In this document: piece after piece, positions 1 through 6,856 of the stretch
Layout of the letters: each line of letters opens with the position of its first letter
Numbering within the stretch: position 1 is the first letter of the stretch
NCBI RefSeq assembly: GCF_029910655.1
Contig: NZ_CP123897.1
Coordinates: 3,027,547-3,091,546 of the forward strand
From: Methylomonas sp. UP202
GTDB lineage: Bacteria; Pseudomonadota; Gammaproteobacteria; Methylococcales; Methylomonadaceae
Length of the DNA stretch: 64,000 nt
Direction: 5' to 3'
Notes under the pieces: generated by a model
What the model was told of the DNA's origin: nothing
Seen by the model: the letters and a program-made list of their open reading frames with translations, nothing else
The model's database searches: none
Program-made: the position numbers and the translations under genes

Positions 1-72
1 ATCGGGATTCGCCGGTCTAAGCAACCTTTCGCACATACCCGGTAAGACGATGGATTTTGAGGCTTTGGACGA

Positions 73-483
73 TCATGCAATGTCTCGGCTAAGCCAAGAT
101 TGATGGTTGGGCAACACAAAACAGAGCAATCCCAGAAAGAAATAATCCAGCATCTGATTGACGGAAGACCATTCTTGCAGGATGTAGTGACCAACAAGTA
201 AGCTTAGCATGAAGGCAAACCAACCGTACACGGCAAGCACTTTATAGCGATTGCTAAGAAGTGCGCAGCCGAGGCCGATTTCAACGAACGGTATAACCTG
301 CAGATAAGCGTTCACCAGAAATGCGGGAAGTCGAATCCGTAGGTCACCTTGAAACAGTCCGGCGTAGTACTCGAAAAAGCCGCCGTGGCTGAAAAACTTG
401 CTTGTGCCGGCAGTGAACAGAATGATCACCATCAGCACGCGAACGATGCGCTCGGCATCTTTTAGGGTTGATCGTTCAATCAT
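73..483 (-). CDS. DoxX-like small membrane protein (integron cassette gene)
   Basis: This 136-residue protein has four hydrophobic stretches and the loop pattern of DoxX/MauE-type inner-membrane proteins. The N-terminal helix contains TAGTSKFFSHGG and the second helix follows PFVEIGLG. Family members have been linked to redox or quinone chemistry, but no substrate can be read from this sequence. It begins at an ATG (481-483) directly beside the 484-569 attC-like site, as expected for a cassette gene. It points in the same direction as the other cassette genes and has no promoter of its own that I can see. The family call is fairly safe; the function is unknown. Confidence 0.7.
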   Translation of the reverse strand: MIERSTLKDAERIVRVLMVIILFTAGTSKFFSHGGFFEYYAGLFQGDLRIRLPAFLVNAYLQVIPFVEIGLGCALLSNRYKVLAVYGWFAFMLSLLVGHYILQEWSSVNQMLDYFFLGLLCFVLPNHQSWLSRDIA

Positions 484-569
484 GGCTAATCTTCAGGTAA
501 TGAAAGATGCAACGCACCGATAATCGTCGCAACAAGTTTGCCGGCATCCCGATAGCGGTCCGGTTAGGC
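484..569 (-). repeat. attC-like integron recombination site
   Basis: Read on the minus strand the segment opens with the R'' core GCCTAAC (563-569), matching RYYYAAC. It closes with ATTAGCC next to the DoxX start, a degenerate GTTRRRY core. The interior contains partly complementary arms. It lies exactly between the beta-lactamase stop and the next cassette ATG, which is where attC sites sit. Confidence 0.6.
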
Positions 570-579
570 GTATGGGTCC

Positions 580-1362
580 TTAGAATACCCCCAACGCTTT
601 AAGTGCGCCTCTACCCAGTTCTACGCGCTTGCCGGCATCCGCTGCATTGCGCATATCCATGTTCAGCGCAAAGCCGTAAACGCGGTCTTGCTTCTCCACC
701 CATCCGACCCACCAACCGACTCCCCGACCCGGAGCGTTTTCCCAGCCCGTCTTGCCATATAACCGCCAGCCCGCTCCTTGTTCCAACAGGACGATTTCGC
801 GGACACTGGCCTGAACGACTTCGGGGAACGGCAACTGACCTTGGGCAAGCTTGGCCAGAAATCGACTTTGTTCGACCGCCGTAATCTCAAGCGGCCCCGC
901 TAACCAGAAGCTGTCTACGGCAGAGCCTATTGCCTTGTTTCCGAAATCCATTCGCGAAACGTTATCCCGCATGCGCTCCAGACCGATACGGCGGGCCAGT
1001 TCCTGAAAGATCGCAACGTTGGAAAGCTTAACCGCCTCCCGCAACCCCATATCCTTTTCCCATGTCTTAAACGGTTGCGGGCGCCCGCCATACGACAGCA
1101 CTTCGTCGACGTTGTTTACCGCACCCGTGGAAAGCCCAATCAGCGCGTTTGCAATCTTGAAGGTCGATGCGGGCACAAACCGCTTTTCGGCGCGAGCCTT
1201 ATCGTGCCCGGTCAACAGCCCGGCGGTGACGTCGTAGAGCACGAACGTTCCGGTCACGCCGGCTTGTTCGAACAGTGTTCCGACCGCGACACTTTCTTGC
1301 CAATCGGAGGCATGGGCTTGAAAACTAAACAGGAGGATGACGGCGGTAATGAGATGTTTCAT
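580..1362 (-). CDS. Class D beta-lactamase (OXA-type)
   Basis: This is a 260-residue periplasmic serine beta-lactamase that should hydrolyse penicillin-type beta-lactams by acylation of Ser66. Residues 1-18 form a signal peptide ending AHA. The class D motifs are all visible: STFK at 66-69 (nucleophile Ser and carboxylated Lys), SNV at 114-116, FGN at 140-142 in place of the usual YGN, and KTG at 204-206 followed by W. I chose the ATG at 1360-1362 because it gives a proper signal peptide; a longer in-frame extension does not. The gene is followed by an attC-like site, so it is a mobile cassette. The FGN variant is known in some OXA subfamilies, so I expect an active enzyme, but the spectrum cannot be predicted. 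Confidence 0.93.
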   Translation of the reverse strand: MKHLITAVILLFSFQAHASDWQESVAVGTLFEQAGVTGTFVLYDVTAGLLTGHDKARAEKRFVPASTFKIANALIGLSTGAVNNVDEVLSYGGRPQPFKTWEKDMGLREAVKLSNVAIFQELARRIGLERMRDNVSRMDFGNKAIGSAVDSFWLAGPLEITAVEQSRFLAKLAQGQLPFPEVVQASVREIVLLEQGAGWRLYGKTGWENAPGRGVGWWVGWVEKQDRVYGFALNMDMRNAADAGKRVELGRGALKALGVF

Positions 1363-1587
1363 GTTTTTTGGTTGAGTATATGGGTATAGTGACGGTGTAA
1401 AAACGTAAGTTTGCCGAGTCCAGGGCCGGACATTGGTCATTGCATGACCTGATCGAAATACGTATATCGCGGTTGCTCCGGTCTATAAGGCCCCAGAATT
1501 CGCCACAAACCAGGATAGACTTTTGCCGTCTGTTAACCGGCGCGACAGCCGTTTTGCTGAGGAGACCCAGCATCTCACTTGCATGTT
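1363..1587. other. Leader/intergenic stretch before the beta-lactamase
   Basis: This gap of about 225 bases lies between the TfoX-like gene and the beta-lactamase start. I see no convincing gene and no clear attC cores. Short ORFs on both strands lack family features. It may hold the remains of a degraded attC or the promoter of the beta-lactamase. Confidence 0.4.
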
Positions 1588-1890
1588 TCATCTCGCGTTC
1601 TTTTCATAGTCGTCCAATTGAAGCAGCAAAGACATTCGTTCATCTCTGGAAATATCTCGCCAGTCACGGTTAGTCAAAGCGCCCTCGATCGCCCACAGCA
1701 AATTCAGGCTAGCCTTGCGACTGGCTGCCTTCACCGCTATGTAAGCTGGGACCGCACCCATTTCACTTAGCTGCGTCTCCGAGCGAATACCGGCGGAAAC
1801 CAGCATCTGCGACGACACCTTTCCAAGATTGCGAAGCTCGCTAAACAATCCGACCTCCTCTAAACAGGCGCCCAGCTGACGCCGTTGCAT
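1588..1890 (-). CDS. TfoX C-terminal-domain-like protein
   Basis: This 100-residue protein resembles the C-terminal half of TfoX/Sxy proteins. The diagnostic run is LRNLGKVSSQMLVSAGI near residues 20-36, followed by the helix-hairpin-helix-like segment ending in RDWRDISRDERMSLL. In complete TfoX proteins this domain follows an N-terminal domain tied to competence regulation; here it stands alone as a cassette gene. The ATG at 1888-1890 is the natural start. Two further TfoX-related genes lie nearby (2075-2320 and 3495-3824), an unusual density. Molecular function of solitary TfoX_C proteins is not established. Confidence 0.75.
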   Translation of the reverse strand: MQRRQLGACLEEVGLFSELRNLGKVSSQMLVSAGIRSETQLSEMGAVPAYIAVKAASRKASLNLLWAIEGALTNRDWRDISRDERMSLLLQLDDYEKNAR

Positions 1891-2074
1891 AATTTACGGT
1901 CAAGGTAAACGGGCCATCTTGGATCTCATAAGCCCGGTTAGCAAAGTGGGAGAAAAATGTCCGCACTGGGTGGCAAGCTCGAATAGGCACTGCGTAACGA
2001 TGATCGACGCTTCTCAAGCATCAGCACCGCGGCTCGCGTAACATCTTTTTCGACCGCCAGTTTCGGTTCCCAGT
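1891..2074. other. Intergenic cassette boundary, partly degenerate
   Basis: About 184 bases without a supported gene. A minus-strand GCTAAC (around 1938-1943) could be half of an attC core, but I cannot pair it convincingly with a second core. Confidence 0.3.
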
Positions 2075-2320
2075 TCACTGGGTGAGGCTCCGCGCAAGCT
2101 CAATGATCGCTTGAATCGCACTTCTTGCCTGCGGACTATTATGCCAACACGTGGAACCCATCATTCGAGAAATTTGCTCGGTCACTACAACAGGGTCCTC
2201 CCCCGCCAATTGTGACAACGAGGTAAAGCCGATTTGCTCCAAGCGAGCGACGACAGTCTCACCGACGCCTTTCAGCCCAAGCATTTTCTCCTTTTCGGCT
2301 GCAGGAAAGCCCACGCTCAA
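2075..2320 (-). CDS. Small helix-hairpin-helix (TfoX_C-like) protein
   Basis: This 81-residue protein has GLKGVGETVVARLEQIGFTS at residues 15-34, a helix-hairpin-helix pattern typical of the TfoX C-terminal domain and related small DNA-associated proteins. The reading frame has no ATG upstream; TTG (2320) or GTG (2314) must be used. The gene sits between two attC-like sites and is probably a cassette. It is related in fold to, but different in sequence from, the gene at 1588-1890. No specific role can be assigned. Confidence 0.6.
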   Translation of the reverse strand: MSVGFPAAEKEKMLGLKGVGETVVARLEQIGFTSLSQLAGEDPVVVTEQISRMMGSTCWHNSPQARSAIQAIIELARSLTQ

Positions 2321-2325
2321 GCCTT

Positions 2326-2380
2326 GCTCATAACGAGAGTCCGTGTAGTTCGAGGTACCCGGCGCACTGCCTGTTTAGCC
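2326..2380 (-). repeat. Possible degenerate attC site
   Basis: On the minus strand a GCTAAAC core overlaps the GNAT stop codon and a GTTATGA core lies next to the following gene start. Both deviate from consensus by one or two bases. Position and spacing fit an attC. Confidence 0.4.
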
Positions 2381-2863
2381 GTCGAGTTCTTTGACATAGA
2401 TGCCATAGTCAACGCCGTGAATTGCCGGAGCGTCCGATACCCATACGAATCCCATGCGCAGATACATCGGCAAAGCGACCTCCATGACTATACTCGTGTG
2501 CAGGGCGAAGACCGACGCGCCGTCGCGTTTGGCACGCCGAATAGCTTCCTGCGCCAATGTTCGACCGATACCGCGGGCACGAAAATTGGGGTCAACGACC
2601 AGCATGCGCATAATCGACCACTCCGGCCGAAAAAACTCTGCTTTGGACGCGTTCGGGCCGACATACACGACAGCACCAACGATTCGACATTCGAGCTCGG
2701 CAACGATAATTTCGCCCACATCGACGAGGCAGGACATGTTTCCGATTTTTGCCCGAAATCCGGGCCAGTCTTGATACGAACCCTTGAATTGCTCAAAGGA
2801 CCGCAAAGCCAAAGAATCGACTTGCTTTGCATCACTGGGCAGAAAGTCGCGGATTTTGGGCAT
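2375..2863 (-). CDS. GNAT-family N-acetyltransferase
   Basis: This 162-residue protein has the GNAT acetyl-CoA binding motif A, VVDPNFRARGIGRTLAQEA, near residues 90-108 (the R-x-x-G-I-G loop). Strand beta-4 (MRMLVVDP) precedes it and a late MYLRMGFVWV (motif B) follows. The enzyme should transfer an acetyl group from acetyl-CoA to an amine; the acceptor is unknown. Cassette-borne GNAT proteins are common in integrons and sometimes modify drugs, but this one lacks features of known aminoglycoside acetyltransferases that I can recognise. It starts at ATG 2861-2863 and is flanked upstream by the attC at 2877-2928. Confidence 0.85.
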   Translation of the reverse strand: MPKIRDFLPSDAKQVDSLALRSFEQFKGSYQDWPGFRAKIGNMSCLVDVGEIIVAELECRIVGAVVYVGPNASKAEFFRPEWSIMRMLVVDPNFRARGIGRTLAQEAIRRAKRDGASVFALHTSIVMEVALPMYLRMGFVWVSDAPAIHGVDYGIYVKELDG

Positions 2864-2876
2864 GGATGCTTGAGAG

Positions 2877-2928
2877 GGCTAACGAATGAAAGGGACTTCC
2901 CTGTCCCGAGGATGAGGAGAAGTTAGCG
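2877..2928 (-). repeat. attC-like integron site
   Basis: Read on the minus strand it runs from CGCTAAC (2922-2928) to GTTAGCC (2877-2883). Between the cores is a perfect small hairpin (GGGAC and GTCCC arms around 2891-2907). The GNAT start codon lies 14 bases downstream. Confidence 0.6.
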
Positions 2929-2995
2929 GGAACGGCAACGAAAGTGCCAAGATGGAAAGCACCATTTTCATCTCAATCAACCGAAGGGGAACGTT

Positions 2996-3140
2996 ATGAG
3001 CATTGTCACCATTGGAATCAATCTTGCCAAGCAAATTTTTGCAGTCCACGTCGTGAACACGAGCGGCAAGGTCGAACTGATCAAGCCAAAACTACCAAGC
3101 GACCAGCTCCTGGCACTAATTTGCCAGCCTGCCGCCGTCT
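2996..3140 (+). pseudogene. IS110-family transposase, N-terminal fragment
   Basis: The frame begins MSIVTIGINLAKQIFAVHVV and continues with SGKVELIKPKLPSDQLLALI, the start of an IS110/IS1111-family DEDD transposase, whose first Asp pocket lies in the DLAK-like box (here NLAK). The similarity to the family stops after about 45 codons. A frameshift at about 3120 moves the expected NLP-C segment to the next frame, then the match ends. This is a remnant only, oriented opposite to the cassettes. IS1111-attC elements are known to insert into attC sites, and a GCCTAAC core (minus strand, 3151-3157) lies just beyond the fragment. Confidence 0.75.
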
Positions 3141-3494
3141 TGAGCGCAGGGTTAGGCATATCTGCGCTTGACAGTGAGTGGTTAAAGCGGATGTTCCGCG
3201 TGATTATGTGCCGACAATAAGGGCAGGTAATGTCCTCTCTTTCCTTTGAGCCGGGCATTTATCCGCCAAACTCACTAACTTGGAATGGACGGCGACATCC
3301 TGTATTACTGCAACGTTCAATTTCCATAAGTCCTCCTTTAAAAATACGTAGCGTCGTAGGTCACGGGCACTACGAGGCGAATTGTCGCGCAGCGTCCCCA
3401 GGACCGTGTGGTTGGGCCACCGGTGGCGGTAACCACGAGAGACCGCGCAAGAACTGGTCAGCAGAACCAAAGGTGCGTGCATAGAGTAGGAGCG
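3141..3494. other. Unassigned stretch between IS110 remnant and TfoX-like gene
   Basis: About 350 bases with no gene I can support. It contains an isolated minus-strand attC core GCCTAAC at 3151-3157. It may be the debris of a cassette and the missing part of the IS110 element. Confidence 0.4.
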
Positions 3495-3824
3495 CTACTT
3501 CTTCGGCAGCGAGCCAACAAATTGAAGCGCCGCGCCTATGAGCTTTTGACGCATTTGATCATCTCCGTACGCCCGCTCATCCGCGCGGATCCAGCCGTGC
3601 ATTTGTTTGCCACGAGAAATCATGGGCTCAACGCCGGGAACTGCAACAGCCCAAGCATCGTTTCCCTTTCCCAACCGCACAAGCATTCCGTCGTCGCGTG
3701 CACCGCAAAGTAGATTCCCTCGCAGTAGCCATGCCCAGCCGCCAAACATTGCCTTGTTTGTAATTTCTGGCATCGACCTGAGGTCTTCGAAGACCACTTC
3801 CTCTAAGCCTTTGTCTCGTGCCAT
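3495..3824 (-). CDS. TfoX N-terminal-domain protein
   Basis: The 109-residue product has the TfoX_N pattern: KAMFGGWAWLLRGNLLCG near residues 24-41, then a strand-rich core and KLIGAALQFVGSLPKK at the end. These domains occur in competence regulators and as free-standing small proteins of unknown activity. I chose ATG 3824 (MARDKG) because the longer frame would need a TTG inside the attC core. It directly follows the best attC of the array (3876-3927). Confidence 0.8.
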   Translation of the reverse strand: MARDKGLEEVVFEDLRSMPEITNKAMFGGWAWLLRGNLLCGARDDGMLVRLGKGNDAWAVAVPGVEPMISRGKQMHGWIRADERAYGDDQMRQKLIGAALQFVGSLPKK

Positions 3825-3875
3825 GGTGGTGTGATCTATTGCATTGGTGGGAGCAGCGCCCGCGTTGCTATGGGA

Positions 3876-3927
3876 GCCCAACGTTAGAGTTCAGCGTAGC
3901 GGAGTCCGCTGCAACGCTCAGTTAGAC
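3876..3927 (-). repeat. attC site (clear)
   Basis: On the minus strand it begins with GTCTAAC (3921-3927), an exact RYYYAAC core that overlaps the hydrolase stop codon. It ends with GTTGGGC (3876-3882), an exact GTTRRRY core. The inner arms AGCGTTGCAGCGGA and TCCGCTACGCT pair to form the usual attC stem. Confidence 0.85.
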
Positions 3928-5110
3928 CCTAGCTCAGGGGCAAGGAAATTCATTATCTGCTCTACCAAAAACGCCGGTGATTCTTCCGGCACAAAATGCC
4001 CGCTTTCTTCGGCAATGACACCATTAAGGTTATCTGCCTTTGGCCGCATTGCTTTAAAAAGGTTATCCGAAACCCCGTATCGCCCTGCAATAGTAAGAAT
4101 TGGCATGGTGAACTTTTTATCTGCATAGGTTGAGACAAACCTTGCATCGTCCGGCAATGCACGATAGTAATTAAACCCCGCGGTCATTCCTCCCGAACTG
4201 GCATAGTACTTGACATACTCGTCGAGTGCGCGTGGAGTGATTGCGTTTTTCTTCGGCGAGTGACGGCTTCCGTCCGTAAAGATTTTCGCCCATCCATGGG
4301 ACGAAAATCAGGACTCCACCGTCACGGTGATTGCCTTCGGCGGCCCCGATTCGTCCGCGTCACCTCGTTTCGACCCAACCAGGGGTCGAAACATTGGCTC
4401 TCGCATGACTTAACGGCGTGTCGCGATGCCTTGCAGGTTTTCTGCGAAAACCCGCCCGGCGCTACGCCTATCGGGGACTAAAATTCATCACTTCGCTTTC
4501 GCTCCGCTTCCATGAATTTCAGCGGATGAGCCCACTTCCTCATCTGCGCTGAAATATATTCCCGCTCTCGATTTTTAGTCAGCATCTCTGGAAAATCTGC
4601 AGCCATATGAAATCCATAGTGCCACATCCCCCCCTTTGCAGAGTCCATATTCTCAGTTCCAGGAGGCATGCAATCCACTAGGATAAGTTTTGTTACCAAT
4701 TCTGGATGTAACAGACTTAGCACATATGCCACTTTCCCTCCCATATCGTGGCCCACGACGAATGCCGAACTTGCTCCATTATGCTTAATTAGCTCTGCTA
4801 TGTCGTTGGCGATGGTCTGCTTGTCATACCCCGTTTGAGTCTTCTCCGAAAGCCCTAAACCACGTAAATCTGGAGCAACAACAGTAAATTTACTGGCAAG
4901 AACTGGAATAATGTTATTCCACTCGTACCAAGTCTGCGGCCAGCCATGAAGGAGAATGAGCAAAGGCCCCTGTCCCATCTTTACATAATGCATACGAATA
5001 CCGTTCACATGCGCGAATTCACTCTTTGCGCTTTTAGGTAAAGCGGTGGCGTTGGATGAGAGAGCTGCGCACAACAGGGTTAATAAAACCAAGGATATAT
5101 GTTTCTTCAT
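3918..5110 (-). pseudogene. Secreted alpha/beta hydrolase (epoxide-hydrolase-like), split by a 266-bp repeat
   Basis: Residues 1-23 form a signal peptide. The body has the alpha/beta-hydrolase landmarks HGWP (oxyanion), DLRGLGLSEK, and the nucleophile elbow GHDMGG with Asp as nucleophile, the arrangement seen in epoxide hydrolases and haloalkane dehalogenases. The C-terminal part carries ESGHFVPEE with the catalytic His. The gene is broken after ...MRKWAH by the 266-bp element at 4260-4525. The insertion adds a short foreign tail and a stop. Deleting exactly 266 bases restores a single frame of 309 codons reading ...RKWAHSPKKNA..., so this was a complete 308-residue enzyme. The repeat lies antisense to the gene. 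Confidence 0.88.
4260..4525 (+). mobile_element. 266-bp structured repeat, copy 1 (inside hydrolase gene)
   Basis: This 266-bp block is repeated at 40209-40474 and 44242-44507; the copies look identical except for the last base. The preceding seven bases are TCGGCGA in all three places and there is no target duplication. The 5' end holds a long hairpin (GATTTTCG/CGAAAATC arms with inner CCCAT/ATGGG). The middle holds GTTTCGACCC/GGGTCGAAAC and GGTTTTC/GAAAACC hairpins. The 3' end has AAATTCAT/ATGAATTT. No terminal inverted repeats exist. These are properties of IS200/IS605-type non-autonomous (PATE-like) elements moved by a Y1 transposase. No such transposase is encoded here. A 73-codon ORF inside is probably fortuitous. 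Confidence 0.8.
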
Positions 5111-5148
5111 TTTATTTAGGTTGGTTTATATAAGTCTCAGTATGAAAT

Positions 5149-5225
5149 GGCTAACGTTTGAAATCACCGGTGCTGCGCAGCTTTATCGCGTAGCGCCGGT
5201 GGATTGATTGGTTGGCTGGTTGGGC
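5149..5225 (-). repeat. attC site
   Basis: Minus strand: starts GCCCAAC (5219-5225, exact R'' core) and ends GTTAGCC (5149-5155). The inner arms CACCGGCGCTACGC and GCTGCGCAGCACCGGTG pair. It follows immediately on the HD-gene stop codon. Confidence 0.8.
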
Positions 5226-5226
5226 G

Positions 5227-5733
5227 TCACGCTGTCAGCCTTGCGATGCCAAGCCGTTCAGTTGCAAGATTGAGGCCTGACGGGGTTTGAAAGTTTTCCA
5301 ATACCTTCATATAGAGGGAATTTGAGTCAGCCCCCTTTTCGCCGAACTGGAGGTACTCAAGGTAATCCGCCTCCCTGACCTGAAATTCGATACCATCGAT
5401 CTTGCTTGGCGTGTGGTGATTCCCTACAATATAGCAAACGCGGTTAATAGTTGCCTGCGGGACACCGGCGCGCTCAAGAATGGATCGAGCGATTGAAGGC
5501 CCCTCGATTTCCTGGAAATGCCCTTCCATCGAACCATGATTCTTTTGTGCTTCGATAGCGCCGATATCGTGAAGGACGACGGCAAGCAAGATGGTTTCGC
5601 GAACCGCGTTAGAAACTACTTCGCCATCCATGATGATCTCAGCATTGCGTAGAACACGGAACGTGTGGTCGATGCCATACGGAATGTCCTTGAATACCAA
5701 CTTCATTTCTTCGATTGCTTTGTCGATAAACAT
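5227..5733 (-). CDS. HD-domain phosphohydrolase-like protein
   Basis: The 168-residue protein carries the metal-binding HD pattern: His23 in IDHTFRV, His55-Asp56 in LLAVVLHDIG, His106-His107 in GNHHT, and Asp123 in READYLEY. HD proteins hydrolyse phosphomono- or diesters, often of nucleotides. The family is close to small metal-dependent HD hydrolases found in integron cassettes; the substrate is unknown. The start is ATG at 5733, since the codon before it in the longer frame is TTG. attC sites lie on both sides (5149-5225 and 5752-5820). Confidence 0.83.
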   Translation of the reverse strand: MFIDKAIEEMKLVFKDIPYGIDHTFRVLRNAEIIMDGEVVSNAVRETILLAVVLHDIGAIEAQKNHGSMEGHFQEIEGPSIARSILERAGVPQATINRVCYIVGNHHTPSKIDGIEFQVREADYLEYLQFGEKGADSNSLYMKVLENFQTPSGLNLATERLGIARLTA

Positions 5734-5751
5734 CAATGCTCCTTGTGTAAT

Positions 5752-5820
5752 GCCCAGTGTTGAAATAAGGGGTGCGAACAGTTACGCCGCAAAGCCTTCT
5801 TCTCGCCAGAATTGTTAGGC
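5752..5820 (-). repeat. attC-like integron site
   Basis: Minus strand: GCCTAAC core at 5814-5820 (exact R'') and ACTGGGC at 5752-5758 as a degenerate R'. The spacing of 69 bases is normal for attC. It separates the YCII and HD genes. Confidence 0.6.
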
Positions 5821-5850
5821 TTTACTTCCTGCACCATTTCCATGAGGCCC

Positions 5851-6192
5851 TCAGGACTGCGGATCGAACCCGAATACACGTAGCTCTTGATCACAGCGAC
5901 AGGCATTCGCGATGCGAGCGGCCCACGCGACGGCTTCTTCACGCGAAGGGAGTTCGAGCACCGTGAAGCCGCCATTAATCGGGGGTGCCCATGGGTAGCC
6001 GCCCTCGGCGACTACGCCGTTGGCCGCAACGAGCACAGGCGGCACGTCTTCGTCGATGCCGCCGGCGAAAACGTAAACGCCTGCGGCTTTCGCCTCATCG
6101 ATTACGGCATGCGCGTCGCGGCCCACCGTCTCCCACGCGTCTTCGGGTACATCCATCGCAGCGCTGGGAAAGGAGATCAGGTACTTGGCCAT
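5851..6192 (-). CDS. YCII-related domain protein
   Basis: This 113-residue protein resembles YciI/YCII dimeric alpha-beta barrel proteins of the DGPF type. The N-terminal strand MAKYLISFPSAAM, the middle PPINGGFTVLELPSREEAVAWA and the terminal ELRVFGFDP are characteristic. These small proteins often accompany ECF sigma factors or act as putative enzymes; no sigma factor is present here. The start is ATG 6192. The gene lies in the cassette array and is most likely a captured cassette. Function not assignable. Confidence 0.8.
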   Translation of the reverse strand: MAKYLISFPSAAMDVPEDAWETVGRDAHAVIDEAKAAGVYVFAGGIDEDVPPVLVAANGVVAEGGYPWAPPINGGFTVLELPSREEAVAWAARIANACRCDQELRVFGFDPQS

Positions 6193-6260
6193 ATTGCTAT
6201 TTCCTCTGGAAATTGATGCCAGGCCCGAAGCCAAACATCAAATTAACGGGTGGGCTTTTG

Positions 6261-6704
6261 CTAGTCCGGTTTGAACGGTACGCTAAGCCCCGCGCGAAAC
6301 CGGATATGGTCTTCTGACGGTTGAAGAAAATCCCACATATTGCCGTACAGATCCAAGAACACTGCCACCGTTCCATAAGGTTCAAGTTTCGGTTCTCGTA
6401 CAAACCTCACGCCTTTTGCTTTGTAAGCCTCGTAGTCGCGCCAGAAATCGTCCGTGTACAAAAAAAGAAAGACTCTGCCACCAGTTTGACCACCAATTCG
6501 CGATTCCTGATCGTGGTTTGATGCCCGGGCTAGCAGAAGCTGGGATTCTACGGCACCGGCGGGGGAAACGACGACCCATCTCTTCGATTGCTCGGGTACA
6601 AAAGTGTCTTCTACCAAGCGAAAGCCAAGAATATTAACGAAGAAGTCGATTGCTTCGTCGTAGTCTTTGACGACGAGGGAGACAAGTCCGAGAGATTGTT
6701 TCAC
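6261..6704 (-). CDS. VOC-family (glyoxalase/bleomycin-resistance-like) protein
   Basis: About 147 residues with paired beta-alpha-beta-beta-beta modules of the vicinal-oxygen-chelate fold: GLVSLVVKDYDEAIDFFV at the N-terminus and a second module ending VAVFLDLYGNMWDFLQP. The family includes glyoxalases, dioxygenases and drug-binding proteins; metal ligands cannot be fixed by eye. Starts are GTG at 6704 (giving the usual short N-terminus) or GTG at 6746. The remains of an attC lie upstream, cut by the IS66. Spacing to the YCII gene is short and a degenerate attC may lie between. Confidence 0.8.
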   Translation of the reverse strand: MKQSLGLVSLVVKDYDEAIDFFVNILGFRLVEDTFVPEQSKRWVVVSPAGAVESQLLLARASNHDQESRIGGQTGGRVFLFLYTDDFWRDYEAYKAKGVRFVREPKLEPYGTVAVFLDLYGNMWDFLQPSEDHIRFRAGLSVPFKPD

Positions 6705-6744
6705 TGGTTTAGGATTCCGTGATGGTAGTGAGGGGCGCCATGAC

Positions 6745-6790
6745 ACCTAATGTTAAAGTTCAGCCGCTGAGGGGAATGCATCGCCTTGTT
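6745..6790 (-). repeat. Truncated attC at the IS66 junction
   Basis: A minus-strand ATTAGGT next to the VOC gene resembles an R' core, and partly paired arms (CAGCGGCTGAAC) precede it. The outer half stops abruptly at the IS66 terminal repeat (6791). The element or a later deletion seems to have cut the array here. Confidence 0.4.
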
Positions 6791-6856
6791 GGTAAGCGAT
6801 CTTCGAACGACGTACTTGAACTGAATTGGATAATGTCGAAAGCGATTAGAAAGCGA

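Noticed and set aside
603..884. ORFs on the plus strand opposite the beta-lactamase
   Set aside because: They are shadows of the coding strand, with no family pattern and poor composition.
4260..4481. A 73-codon ORF inside each copy of the 266-bp repeat, as a gene
   Set aside because: It is identical in all copies because the repeat is identical, crosses several strong hairpins, has no ribosome site and no family features.
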